This document shows positions 8,640 to 21,049 of a stretch of DNA of 64,000 nucleotides, piece by piece; positions within the stretch are counted from its first letter, which is position 1; each line of letters opens with the position of its first letter. Origin of the DNA: Takakia lepidozioides (Eukaryota > Streptophyta > Takakiopsida > Takakiales > Takakiaceae); assembly GCA_030704615.1 (NCBI GenBank), contig CM060734.1, positions 38,892,042 to 38,956,041 on the forward strand. The letters are read 5' to 3'. The notes beneath the pieces were generated by a model, which had not been told where the DNA came from, ran no database searches, and was given only the letters and a program-made list of their open reading frames with translations. The translations under genes were made by a program, and so were the position numbers.

Positions 8640-10556
8640 GCCATTTTGGTGCCCCTGCAACCACAGTCCTTCGTTTGATACTCTCTTCCGCACCTCCGCC
8701 TTTTCGGAAACTTCAACAGGGACTCTGAGACCTTGGTGTACTGTTCTGAAAGATGGTCTCATTGGGAAGCAGCAGGTTTGTCGCACATGCTGCATTTTTG
8801 GAACCAAGATTCTAGTTTGCCTATTTCCATGGAAGAAGCAGCAGCAGGGTTTTCCCAGAGAAGAGTGGCTTCTGGTTGGGGCACAATTTTGGAAGACCTC
8901 CCCCCCATCTGGACTCAGTTGTTGGCAAATCGACACTTGAGATCTGTTCCTAGATGGCTGGGATTCTTCCAGGCTTCGGAGAAATTCGCGCTATATGCCA
9001 CATCCATTGATCCTAACTACATTTTGGGTACAAGATTCAGTGTGGCAAGTGATGGTCTTCTCCTTAATCCCCAGCCTTTCGAGCTTCATGCCAGGTCGGA
9101 CTACTATGACATTAGAGTATTCTGCTCAATTTTTGGTAAAGCTGATCCCACCCCCCTGCTTGAGCTCCATCTTTACAGTGGCTTCTTCGTTTGGTTCCTA
9201 TCGGCTCCTATTGGTCAATTGCAGTTTGACCCAGGAGAGTGGGATTGGATGAGCAAAAACAAGGATCACTTCTTCTCTTACACGGTTAAGATATGATATT
9301 CTCTACTGATGCCCAATCAAACCTTTGACAGGAAATGGTCAAACAAATGGGCTCACCTTGGCGGACAACCGATTCAATGGAAACTGGTATGGGCAGACAT
9401 ATGGAGAAAGCAGAGATCTTCCAAAGTGTCTGCCTTTCTTTGGAAAATCGCCAATCGTATAATTCCAGTTGGACACTACATCTCTGACCCTCCTTTGAAA
9501 TGTGCCACATGCAATAGAAACGCCCCTGAGGATCTGGAACATTGCGTAGTGTCCTGCCCATTTGTTGGTTCAGTTTGGGCTCGTGCTATCTCCCTTTATT
9601 CTCTTGGGACAGGGATCTCATATACCCCATTTCTGCTCTTATTCTCAATATCAAGGATGGCAGATCCTTTTGCTCTTGCCCTGTTTGGGTTGCTCTTAGA
9701 GGCATCACTCTCTCGCATATCTGAAAAATGATATGCTCTACCTCTTCCAAAACTCAATTCCCTGTTTGCAGAAACTTTTATTCTTAGTTCACTCAGACAT
9801 GTTGCTCGCAAGGCATGGGATGTTTTGGTGGTAGCTCTTTCCAGGTGTAATAACAGAAGGAGAAACTAGCTCGTTGCAGCATTTGACAGCTCGTGGGGGA
9901 GGGGAGGGTTCTTCTGCAGACGGATTTCAGAGTGAAGAGTTCAGTGGTTTGAAGACCTCCCACCCTGCTGGCAACTCCATAGGAGCCAAACAGTCCCCCC
10001 TCGAATCTGAAGAAGGAGAATTAAATTGGAGGCACAAAAGAAGTCTTAGAACGGCAAAATCTAAGGCGCAGTTATCATTTGAGAATCCCAATATGAAGCG
10101 GGGTTCCTCTTGATTACGAGAAGGATTCTAGTTCCCTACCTTCCTTTTTGGAAGATTTGATCATTTCTTTGGTCAGTCAGGTTGGGGCCAGGATACCCCT
10201 TTCTTGATCTATGCTTCTTGCTCTCCTCCCTGCTGCTAGGGTTATTGGTTACATTTTCTTTCTTGCCATAGTTGTCTTGCTACAATATGGTGTAGTTAGT
10301 TTATGGCTCCAGCTCAGGCCCTGCTGATGGAGTGGAGCTCCCCACAGAAGTTGATGCTTGGCTCTTCTGCCATGCCTTAGCTTTGTCCACTTTATCTCCC
10401 CCCTCTCTTTAGATCTGCAGGCTCAAAGTGCTATCTCAGTCATCAGCCTTATGGCTCTCTGTAAGGTTATTTTTTCCTTACCTCCTTTTTAATAAATTTA
10501 CAGGGCTACTATCCCCCTGTTCTAAAAAAAGAATAAAAAATAAAATAAAATTCATA
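8640..10556 (+). mobile_element. 3' end of a LINE (non-LTR retrotransposon), decayed
   Basis: One frame runs from about 8733 to 9731, interrupted by a TGA at 9294-9296. It encodes the C-terminus of a LINE polyprotein. The part ending in the reverse-transcriptase zinc-binding domain is clear: KVSAFLWKIANRIIP followed by KCATCNRNAPEDLEHCVVSC, giving the C-x2-C...H-x4-C pattern of zf-RVT. After a short 3' region the element ends in AATAAATTTACAGGGC and an A-rich tail with AAAAAAAG / AATAAAATAAAAT at about 10525-10556. The reverse transcriptase core and endonuclease are absent, so this is a 5'-truncated copy. 5' truncation is usual for LINEs. Confidence 0.75.
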
Positions 10557-12360
10557 TTATGACAAAATTGTCTGAAAGGTGCCAAATCTGTCAACCTGTC
10601 ATGTGAAAGTCATTTTTCCAAAGTTGTCTGTCACAGTGAAAGTAAAAAAAAAAAAAATTAACCTGTCACAAAAAAGGTAGGGCTACCTGTCAAAAAACAA
10701 CACAGCCTGGGACCCACATGAGAGAAACAGCAGGATCGAGCGAAACTAAAGAAAACAACTAACTTACTGAAATCGACTGAAACTCGTCGTTTCTCTAAAC
10801 AGCAGCACTAATCCCACCCGGCCCATACCCGCATCCATCTTATAAACGCCGATAAGTTAAGCCGAAATGAAGGCGAAATGCTACAGGAGGCTGGGAAGGA
10901 ACATAGGGGACGAAAGCACACGTCACTACCTCACACTGAGCTACCCAAAATTGGGCGAGAGACACAAGCAGCGGGAGAAATCAAAGGGGAGGAAAGGATT
11001 TTGGTCTAGAAGTCATTTCTAGCAGCTTATAGGGGAGAGGGCAAAGTTGTGTATAATTGTGGTAGAAGAGTCAAACGTACCTTTGAGGTATCGAAGAGAG
11101 GAAAAGGGAAAAAACATCCATATAGAAAGAGAGCAAGGTAATAATGCCTATTCTTTTGGACCTGTCTGATGTAACCCCTCCTGAAGTGGGTTGTGGGGTT
11201 CTTACCCACTGGGTGTGAATTCAACTGGATATACCAGAACTGTCTTGCACTGGTAATGACAATTCATTAACAGGGATGATGTAATGGTAATATTGGTATT
11301 GTACCAGGAAGAAATATGGTCGAGGATGCCCACCCTTGTGACCAGTTTGTTGATTTCTGCTTTTTTGGATTCCCATAATGTGTTATTTCTGAATAGAGTG
11401 GGATCAATTGACTGTGCAGAACATCCATGTGCTAGAGAAGGGGGCGATGTCTCTGGTTGGACATCTTGGTGCTTTCAAATATGCATGAGTTTGTGAAGAA
11501 CAGCCGCCTGAAGCAATTTGCTTTAAGGGTAATCTAGTTTCCCTTATGCATACATATGTAGTGCTTGAGTGCTAGGTTTAGGAGGTTAGATTTGACTTTT
11601 GGTGATTTGTTATTGTGATTCAATTCTTTACAGGAGACGCCATGCCACTGGGCTTGCTGTGGATGTTATAAAAGGCTAGGGGATGTATCTATCCTTTTTG
11701 TTGGGTGCAGATCCATCCACTAGATTTCAAGCTCGGGAGCATCAAGGAGCGTCAACAGATGGTCGGTTGGAGAATCTGGAAGTAACCAGGGGGGAGTATG
11801 TGGCAAGGCCTGGTGGATGGGGATCGTTGGGACATTTCCAGTATGACCCTCCTTTACTAGGTGCAAGGTGTCTCCTTAGTTATCATTCTTGAGCCACCTG
11901 TTGCATATTTGAAGGAAGAGAGTTCTTATATATTGCTGTGACACAGATCGTCTATACGTTCTGTAACTTTTTGTCAGTGCAATGTGAACACAGCTATTAG
12001 AAGTGGTAGTCCATGCCTAAACATATGGTGATGTTATGACAGCTGCTGACCGAGTTGATATATTTGTCTGATTCGGAACACAAGCCTCAAATTCGCAGCT
12101 GATACCCATGATATGGAAAGGTTGCCCAACCCAAAAACCTATGTTGCAAGGAGGCTGTCCTCATGAAGAATCATGTTTTGAAGTATTTTTTGCTACTCCA
12201 TAAGTTCTGTGGGTCTGATTCTGACAAGAGTTTTCGGTATTGCAGGATGGCAGGTCTGAATCAGGCACAACTAGCACCTCCACCAAAAACCCTACTTTCC
12301 AAGCAGGACCAAGAAAGGGAGTCAATATCAACTCTTCTGGTACTTGGGATTTGAGGGCAC
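10557..12360. other. Intergenic, nothing recognised
   Basis: Contains a poly-A tract near 10645 and mixed sequence with only short frames. The frames at 11284-11496 and 11683-11892 have no recognisable motifs. Part of it may be a degraded upstream portion of the PPR gene that follows. Confidence 0.4.
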
Positions 12361-12364
12361 TATG

Positions 12365-13460
12365 TAGGGCAGGTCCACTTCAAAGAGGTGTTGCACATAT
12401 TGAATCGAGAAGCCGTTTCAGCAAACTCCAATACTTGTGTGTGTCTCTTGCGAGAGTGCATAAAATTTATACAAATGCAACAGGAAGGTGTGATATAAGC
12501 AAATGATACAGGAAGGGGTATCACTCGACAGGGTCACTTTCATTTGTGTTCTCAATGTGTGTGCAAGCCTGGCAGCCTTGGAAAAGGGCAAGGAGGTCCA
12601 TGCTGACATTATCATAGCTGGAATTGCATCACATATCATCCTGGAGACTGCCCTTGTTGACATGTATGCAAAATGTGGAAGAGTGAAGGCTACACGTCAA
12701 GTATTTGACAATTTGGCTCACCGAAATGTGGTCTCATGGAATGCAATGATCGCAGGATATGCTCAGCATGGGTGTGGTATAGAAGCCATGAAATTATTTG
12801 AACAAATGCGGCAGGAAGGCTTGAAGCCAAACTGTATCACATTTGTATGCCTTCTCTCTGCATGTAGTCATGGGGGTCTAGTGGATGAAGGTTGCCACTA
12901 CTTTAATTCCATGTGTCGAGATCATGACCTCACTCCTGCAGTGGAGCATTTTGGCTGCATGGTGGACCTTCTTGGCCGTGCAGGGCGGCTGGATGAGGCA
13001 GAGAAGTTTATTAACCAAACGCCAATGGAACCACATGCTGCTGTGTGGGGGCTTGCTTGGGGCCTGCAGAATTCATGGCAATGTGGAAGTGGCAGAACGT
13101 GCAGAAAAATGTCTTGTTGAGTGGGATCCAGAAGAGGCTGCCACTTATGCGCTACTATTGAAGAATCTATGCTGCAGCTGGCAGGTGAAACGAGGCAGCA
13201 CAGGTGAGAAAAATAATGGAGGACAGAGGTATCAGAAAGGAGTCAGGCCACAAGTGCATTGAGGTGGACAACCAGGTGCATGCATTCAATGTAGAAGATT
13301 AAGTGCATCCTCAAATTGATGCAATCTATATTGAGCTACAGAGACTGTCTGGGGAAATGATTGAGGCTGGGTACGTACCTGACACAGTTTGTATTGCATA
13401 ATGTGGAGGAGGAACTCAAAAATTCTTCTCTTGACTTCCACAGTGAGAAGCACAACTAAA
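12365..13460 (+). pseudogene. PLS-class PPR-DYW protein, pseudogene
   Basis: An N-terminal scrap (about 12370-12470) reads FKEVLHILNREAVSANSNT, like the first repeat of many moss/lycophyte PPR proteins. It is joined by a deletion to PPR repeats at 12503-13060: LVDMYAKCGRVKATRQVFD, VVSWNAMIAGYAQHG, LKPNCITFVCLLSACSHGG and MVDLLGRAGRLDEAEKFI. At about 13060 the frame shifts (ending ...AAVWG, then GLLGACRIHGNVEVAERAEK). It continues into E/E+ motifs (RKESGHKCIEVDNQVHAF), a TAA inside NVED*VHPQ, and the start of the DYW deaminase (VEEELKNSSLDFHSEK). The frame is lost again before the HSEK part, and the catalytic and CGDYW end is missing. Intact family members target organelles for C-to-U RNA editing. 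This copy cannot be functional. Confidence 0.8.
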
Positions 13461-13519
13461 ATGAGTTGGCCGATTACCATTGCCTGTATGCCTGTAACCC
13501 AATGCAAGGCCTGCATCTA

Positions 13520-16500
13520 TTCCTCTAATGACCATCGGTTACAGGCCTGAAGTCTATGCCTTCCTTTGTAATGATGCTGGTTGTACCTACAATGTGGCTT
13601 CCGCTCAGGTTGAATACCTGCAGTTCTGGTCTTCAAATGCTTGTAAACTTGAGAATATCCAAGTTTTGCAAAGCATAAATTATGGCGTGTATATGTGAAA
13701 GGGAATGGTACTTCTCCTCAACTGCTCAAGCATGAACAAGAACAGCTGGTGAGTTTCTGGCACACACTTGTTGGTACTGCCTCATTTCATACACACAGGG
13801 AGCTTACTGTTTCTATATCTGTGGGTTATCACAAAAATTTGATGGCACTTGTGTTGCAGCAGTGTCCACACTCCATGCCCTGGCATGGTAAAGCTGCAGC
13901 ATGATCTCATGCTGGTTCTTATGTCAATAGCAGAGGTTACCCCTGGCAGAATTAACCAATACATTTATGGGATTGGTCTCACCTTTTCAGTTCTGATCAC
14001 CAAGGTGCTGCCTGACAACTCTTGCTTGCATCATAGTTGAAGCACTTGTTTCATGGGTTGTGAATCTGCTTTGATGCCATCAAAACTGTGTAATACCCCT
14101 TCACAGGGGAATGTGACTCTGTTAAGTCGGTCATTGTATTTTGAGAACAACGGTCCACATTCTTTGCCTCCCCTACCTTTTGCCATATCAGGTTTGTGGT
14201 TCAATAATTTCAGTATTTGTTTTTGTTCATCATCCATGGCAGGAGATGCTATTTGCAGCTTCCAAGGTGAGTGGTTACGGAGGTGGAAGAAGGTCAATAT
14301 GATGTGAATTTTCCCAAATCATTTTCTTTGGCAGATTAAGAATCTGGCATATTCTTCTCAAGTTTTCTCAGTGAATGGCCACAGATAATTTGGTAATTAG
14401 ATGGATGTTGCACTTTCTTCTCGAATTAAACGGCCATACATTGCAGATGAGACTTACAAAACTGCGTTAAAACTCAAGATGAAGCTGTGAAAGCATGTTT
14501 GAACCACTGATGCACCACCGGAGAGGAGAGTCATTAGAGCATGCATACTAAGGTCCAAAGATTGAGACTGCATAAACCATGCATACCTAGTCTTGTTCGT
14601 CTCTTCCCATTTGAGCGGGCTGCCAACAAGGGAAATGGTGAGGTGTGTAACACTTAATTCACTGTCATGTGTTTGCTTCCATCTTTCAGGGTCCTGAATT
14701 ACAGATTTCACACATGATGTGACAAGTTTCACAAAAGAGACTTCTGATGGATCAATCTGTGGAGGTGACTGACCTTGTACTAGTTACTCCTGGCATTTCC
14801 CCTTGGAAATAGCCTGGCATTGTCGCATGCTACAGGAGCATGTGCAATTAAATTTGTCCATTTGTGTCACAGTCACTTAGCTCCGACATTTTTCAGAGTT
14901 TACTACATTAGTTGTTAGGGAAATTCATCTACAACCAAGGGTGCCCTTTCACTGTTCAGGTCACTTTGCGTTTCAAGTGATTGAGAGGCATTTACAGGTT
15001 GATAGTTCAGATTTCAGAGCCATTTTATGCAGTCCTATCAAAACTTTTAGCTTCAGTCTACACTGAATCTTTTATACAGTTCGCATATTGCTTCAACTAT
15101 ATGTTTTTGAGCTGAAGTGCATTTGCAGTTAGTTGCAAAATCTGCACACCATTCTCAGGAGGCTTCTTTGCACACAGACAGATGAATCTAGGCTGCACTT
15201 AGGAGACATGCCTTCAAAAGTTATTCAATGCTACCCAAAGTGAAGGACAATATGAGTTGCAAGTATGTCTGGTGGAGTGTACTATCTAAATTCTTATTTG
15301 GTGGCAGAACTTTTGATAACGTCCTTAGTCCTTGGAGGCAGTATGGGTGGGAAGACGACCAGAAATAAGTGGGATGCATAAAGGTACAGGGTTGATGCTG
15401 CCAAATCTGGCATTGGGAGAGAGACATGTATGGCTATAGACATGTCAAACAAGAAGACAATGCTTACCGCTGAAGAATGCTGTGTTGCGGCAGTTCAGCC
15501 CCGCCTCAAGTAAGGCTACGTGTCTGGATGGTGCACTCCACAGAACATAGTACCTGTATATGTTCTTCTGCTACAATTTTTCCAGTGGGAAGACGGCCTG
15601 CAACTTTCCCAGGAATAGCCTGCGACGTATATCCAGGCTGCACATGGCATGCACAAAGTTTTAGATGGCATCCCTAAAGACTTTTAGGACAGGATTTCAG
15701 AGTGCTACTTTATCTTGGTACATACCTCGTTGAATGAGACTTGCGGGTAAGGATCCAGTAGAAAGCAAGGAACACGCTTCTGTGGTTTTGGTTGGCGAAC
15801 TCGAGAGGACAGAATCCTATCTCCCATCTGTAGACAGTTGAACAACCAAACGTAATGATTAGAAAATGACTCAACATTCTTGAAAAGTACAACACTACTC
15901 CCCTCCCCTCATCGATTAAGCTTCGGGAAGCAAACCCGGCGGGACGACTCAACTGCTCGCGCAACGAAATCATATCAGGTCACACGTCGCACCGGTAGGA
16001 AGAGTGACTAGAAATTCATCGGTGCTTTTAACTATGTGTCTACTAGAGGTAACGTCACAGAGAATCGAAACCCGGGACACCATACGGCTAATTGATAAAC
16101 TAGCAAAAGAAAAGAAAGTAGCAGCAGCTTCCTATAATTCTTCCCCTCCCTCTATTAAAGACGGCCAAATTGTTCACGCAAGTAGAGTGTCTGTACCGAT
16201 ACGTATCCAGCACGAGTCTCCTGTCCAGCATACAAACTCCATAATCTGTCAACCTCATGAAAGGATTACAGACTACGCAGTAAAGTAGAAGAAGACCTCC
16301 GCCTGCAGCAAGACTAGTCACTCCGCCAATTGCCTGGAAGAATCCGTTCCGACAAGAGTCTAAAACCTCTACAACACCTCGCCATCACAAATCCTGCACA
16401 GAATCTCCAGAGCCGGTAGCATATGCAAAGATGCAGTAGACCCAATCGCCAATAAGTGATACCCCGAGCAACTTCCATAATAGCGTTAGCATAAACTAAA

Positions 16501-17600
16501 ACGCCTGCCTCCCCTCTTATATGGCACGAAAGTTTCCTATCTTCAAAACCCAATTGCCGACCTCACCTGAGGTGCTATTTTCTGAGAATCAGTCCCATGC
16601 CCGTCTCAAAAAACCAAGTCATTCCACTTGAAACCAAAGCAATCTGATGCACTAGCTGATTGCGCGATTCTACAAGAGCGCCCTCTCCACCCGTCTACTC
16701 CTGCCCCCTGCATAAACAAACAACAAACAAACAAACAAACAAACAAACAGGCTGTACTATCGAAATCCGTCCCGTGTGTGTGTGCTCTGCTGCAAGCTGC
16801 TCCACCGAGAGCAGGCTCCCGTTGTGAAGCTTCTGCGCACCCAACCCACAGTCAAGCAATCTCGGAAGGTAAAACAAAAGAATGCCACGCTACACATGTG
16901 GATGATGAGGAGATGAAATTCACCTCGCCAAATTTTCTTCCCGGTTTTGTCTCGCATCACAACCTGTTCCGCACATACGCAGTTTGACAAAACAACCACC
17001 TTCCTTCCTCTCTCGCTTGTCGCAACTGGTGATGTCATCCCCCTCCTTCTCTTTTCGAGCGCTAGCGAGGCTTCCTCTAGATTAGCGAGGCTGACGCTCC
17101 GTCGTCGATGGGGATCCGTGGATTTGCGAAAAGTCAAGCAAGCCCATTTATGAGTGCGCGGATTCGGAGGCCGGAAGATCAGTCTACTTTTTAATCTCGC
17201 AAACAAAAACACGACAGTCCCGGATCTAACCTGAACACTCTGCGAGCCAGAAACCTCGTATGCCAACATTTATCAGCACTTGTCCGGCTCCACTCCCTGT
17301 CAGTCCCGATCTACTCGATGAGATCGGGTGCTGTCAGACCGCAGATGTCCCATAATGTCCCCCCAACGTGTCCGCATCACTGCATCCCCCCCCACTTATT
17401 ACTTCTACCCCACCCCCACGCAACCCTAATAACCCTCCCAACGTCTCTCCGCGCCACCTGCCGCAACCCCACTAGTAAGTTCTCAGAAGCGTACACGTGT
17501 GCCAGTGACCATTGATGCACCACCAGTTTTACTGCGAGGGGCCTATCGGCAGGCAGCGGGTGTGGCGTGGGTTAAAGCTGCCCTGGCCTACTCGGCATCA
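13520..17600. other. Intergenic, no convincing gene
   Basis: Only short frames without motifs. A (CAAA)n-like run lies at 16721-16750. GC content rises after about 16.6 kb. Frames around 16757-17269 (minus) and 15710-15973 (minus) show no domain features. Confidence 0.4.
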
Positions 17601-17668
17601 AAATAGACCTGCGCAGTTGATAAGATGGAATTTCAAACACTTTAACAATAAATTAGGGATAGGAAGGG

Positions 17669-17708
17669 CTTCAGAATGCTTCAGAATGCTTCAGAATGCT
17701 TCAGAATA
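17669..17708 (+). repeat. 10-bp tandem repeat, four copies
   Basis: The unit GCTTCAGAAT is repeated four times perfectly, head to tail. Confidence 0.9.
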
Positions 17709-17719
17709 GAGCGTAAGCA

Positions 17720-20700
17720 GTAAAGAAGAATCACTGTTCCATCCCAGAACTTATTTACGTATCAGCATGAATGTGGAAACAATCCGAGTTTAGCAACGGG
17801 CAAATTAGTATTAGTGACGGGGATGAGACGCAGAGAGATATATATATATATAACAGGAAAGTTGACTCGGGGAGTGACGGCACGCGGGGCGGGCAGCGGG
17901 CAGGTGGTAACTTGGGCAGCAAACTTTGGGCAGGCGCGGACAGGACACGGGTTCACGTGGGGGGGGCACGCGGCAGCCGGTAGGAAGGCGGCCGGAAAGA
18001 ACGCAGAGACGGGAGTCGCGGGCCAGAACGGCGACGCCGCGTAGGGCGCCCTGCCGCCGGTCCGCGGCTTCTGTCGCGCGGCCCGGCGACCGCTTGTCGC
18101 ATGGCGCAGCTGCATGCGGGGCCATGCCGCCCTGCTGCCCAGTGCCCACCCCCTCCACACGCGCGGCCGCTTCATTGGGCGGCCCGTTTCGACGGCACGT
18201 GGCGTATTTGGATGAGATCTGTGGCGGGATTTAGTGGAAAAAAAATACGAGGGGGGTTTAGCCAAGATTCCCTGCTGGTAATCATTGTTGCGCACCCCCC
18301 CTTTGTTTTTTGTTTTCCGCTTTTTGGAGCACTCCCGATATTGCAAAACTACCTTCCTCCCTACCTACCTTCCTACCGGCCTACCTACATACCTACCGGG
18401 TGGGTGTGCGGAAGGGTTGTGCGAGTGAGGGAAGCCCTAATAACAGGACAGCTTGGTGAGGCGTCGTCCCTGTGACACTTTTGGCGAGTCAAATACAGGG
18501 TGCGGGAAAACAGAGCGTACCACCCGCTGCATTGACCCAAGCCGCCCGTGATGAGGCCCACATTTGACCCACCCCGCCCTTCTCGGCCCTACTATTTATT
18601 GTTTTACGGAAGTTTTTGGTTTTTTCGAATCGGGGTTGGAAGGTTTTGGGAAAAAAAGATTTGAAGTACCCTAAGTATGTTTTGTGAAAGCAAAGCACAT
18701 CCAGTTTTAGAATGATGAATTCCGGTTTCACATATGATCCTCGGGTGCGGTGGTTTTTTCATCGTGAATACCTACCTACTCCGCAAAATCCATGGGGATC
18801 ACTGTACGAAACAGGAGTCAGGCGCAGTCACACTCGAGCGCTGCTTATCTTACATGTGTAAGTAGGCATATTTCACGTTGGCGGCATCCCATGTTCCAAG
18901 AAGAAACTTAAATAAAATTAAACACGCAGCTACACCTGTTCACGCCGGTTGAGCGAGCAAGGCTACTATCCGCCTCCTTCCCGGAAACAGCCACGAAACT
19001 TGGTGGCTCAAGAGACGAGTCAGGTCCGCATTGAGGGACGAGGAAGGTACCTTTGAAAAACTGGTTGCCACCAACAAAGCAGCGAGAGACAAGTTATGGG
19101 TCTTCTTATAAAACTATACTCTCTCTCTCGGCAAGTGAACGATGATTAATAAGAAGAGAGACACAGTGAGAATAATTGAAAGCCTGCGATTTCTCCCCAA
19201 AATCGATAAGTTAGGTAGGCATGTCCCATATTTGTGGGTTTTTTTGTCCCGTGTATGGTGACACGTTGGCTATGCTAGCAAGCAAGTCCAAGCCATTCTA
19301 CTTCTACTGTGAGAAAATAATAGGCCTGATTTTTGAAAAGCAGGTTGCAAAGGCGACAACAGAGGGGTCGTGGGCATCTAGAAACATGCGGCATCTTACA
19401 CACACTTTGTGTCAAAAAGCGGGTGACGGACAGAAATGCTGGCCGATCGGGGTGCTGTCCTGCTTTCATCGACGACAAATGATAAACAACAACAAATGCA
19501 GCGGTAAAAGGAGCGAGGGGGTGGTTGGGCGGGTGGAGGGCGCAAGGCCGCGCGGGGAAGGACCGTGTAAAGGCGCGGGCGAAACAGAGAATGCTGGCGT
19601 CGCGGAAGCGCAGAGGCACGGGCGAGGGGGGTCCCGCCGCACGGCCCTCGTCTGCAGTTAATCCCCACGTGTCAAACAGGTCCCGCCGCTGCCGCCACTG
19701 CGCGCCGCTCGGGACCGCACCCCGTTGTGTCCGTCACTCCACCAGGCCAGTTCTACGCAGAATGTGGCGTGCTCATCATCGCAGCCCGCACGCCTGTTCC
19801 GAGCGCATTAAACCCTCTCCGTACACTGCCGGGGGAGCATCCAAGATGTTGCGCAGAAAGTTACGAGGCAATGATGAATGGAATCCTGTCAGGGCTGCAG
19901 TTCCGATCTGGAACCGGGGGCGCTTGCACGCCCCTGCAGCTGGCCGCCTTACGTGGCAGCTCGCGGACGTGGGCGCGGGTGGTAGGACGTCCCGCGGGTG
20001 GCGCCCCGCGGTGCCGCCTCGCCCACCCCACCGGATCCAGTGTCACGTGAGGGCGCGTATAGCCTTCGCCCGCGTGGCGTGGCGTGGCGCCGACGATGGC
20101 GCAGCTCGCATCGGGAGCGTTGCCGTCTGCGTAACGGTCTTCGGAGTACGTGGCAGGCGTTACCGCGCCATGCGGGCCCGCGCTCGACTCTGCATCCCTC
20201 CCTTCGCTCCTTGTCATTAGTCGGAGGGTCACCAAATTAATATGGTTGCAGAATCAGTACCCTACAATCTCCCTCTCTCTCTCTCTTCCCGGAAAGCAGG
20301 CGATCCGGGACATTGCACATCCGACGAACGTCATCATGACCAAGGAATTCGGCAGTCAAAGAGGAGGAGACTACAAGTTCCAGTTTTCATCCACGACTTT
20401 CGTAGTTGTTCTGGCAGTGTGATTTAAGGGCATCATGGCGAGAAGTGGTCCTGGGCTCAAATTGTCAAACGCCGCAGGCTGCAGGTTTGAATTGCGAGAC
20501 GTGCAGGCGATGCAGGGTGTGGGCGGGGATCGGGACTTGGAACGGGAGCACAAATGGGCAGGGTCAAGGTCAAGAGCAAGGCCACGCCTCCATGCAAGCC
20601 GAGGCTTTTGAGGAGGGATGGATGAACGGAGGTGGCCCCACTGTGGGTCGTACTCTGGCAGGTGACGGGGGCAGCAAATCGATATGGAGCGGGGCGGGTC

Positions 20701-20800
20701 CCATCGCGGCCCGGTCCAAGCTGTTGGGAGCTTGGATGAACCCATCCGTGGGAGTGATGGAAAGCTTTCTGTTTCGTTATTTTTAGCCTTCCTGCCTGCT
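17720..20800. other. GC-rich intergenic stretch, no convincing gene
   Basis: Many overlapping open frames occur on both strands because stop codons are scarce in GC-rich DNA. None has a recognisable domain or splice structure. Notable bits are an (AT)n run at 17839-17851, CTACCTACCTTCC-type repeats at 18355-18395, and several GCCCTAA words (for example 18436 and 24289) resembling telo-box elements of plant promoters. Confidence 0.4.
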
Positions 20801-21049
20801 GGATGGAAGAGTCTTGCTTAATTGAGATAGTTGCTAACATTAGCATGGGCATTACCATAACTCCTGCTCTGATCTTTATATATCACTAGGGTGCTACCTA
20901 CATATCTCTGAAATTTAGATATCCTATGTGGCATTTACCAGTGTGATATTGCCACATGGGTTATCTCTAGTTGTGTTGTACCTGCACTGAGTGTGACTGA
21001 AGCAGGCTGCCGGTTTTCGTTTCTTTTTCTTTCTATAAATAAACAAGCT

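Noticed and set aside
16757-17269. 170-codon minus-strand ORF
   Set aside because: No recognisable motif or splice context; the neighbouring frame on the other strand is similarly open.
19525-20240. Several 80-231-codon frames on both strands
   Set aside because: All overlap one another in GC-rich DNA, with Arg/Ala/Pro-biased random-like translations and no motifs.
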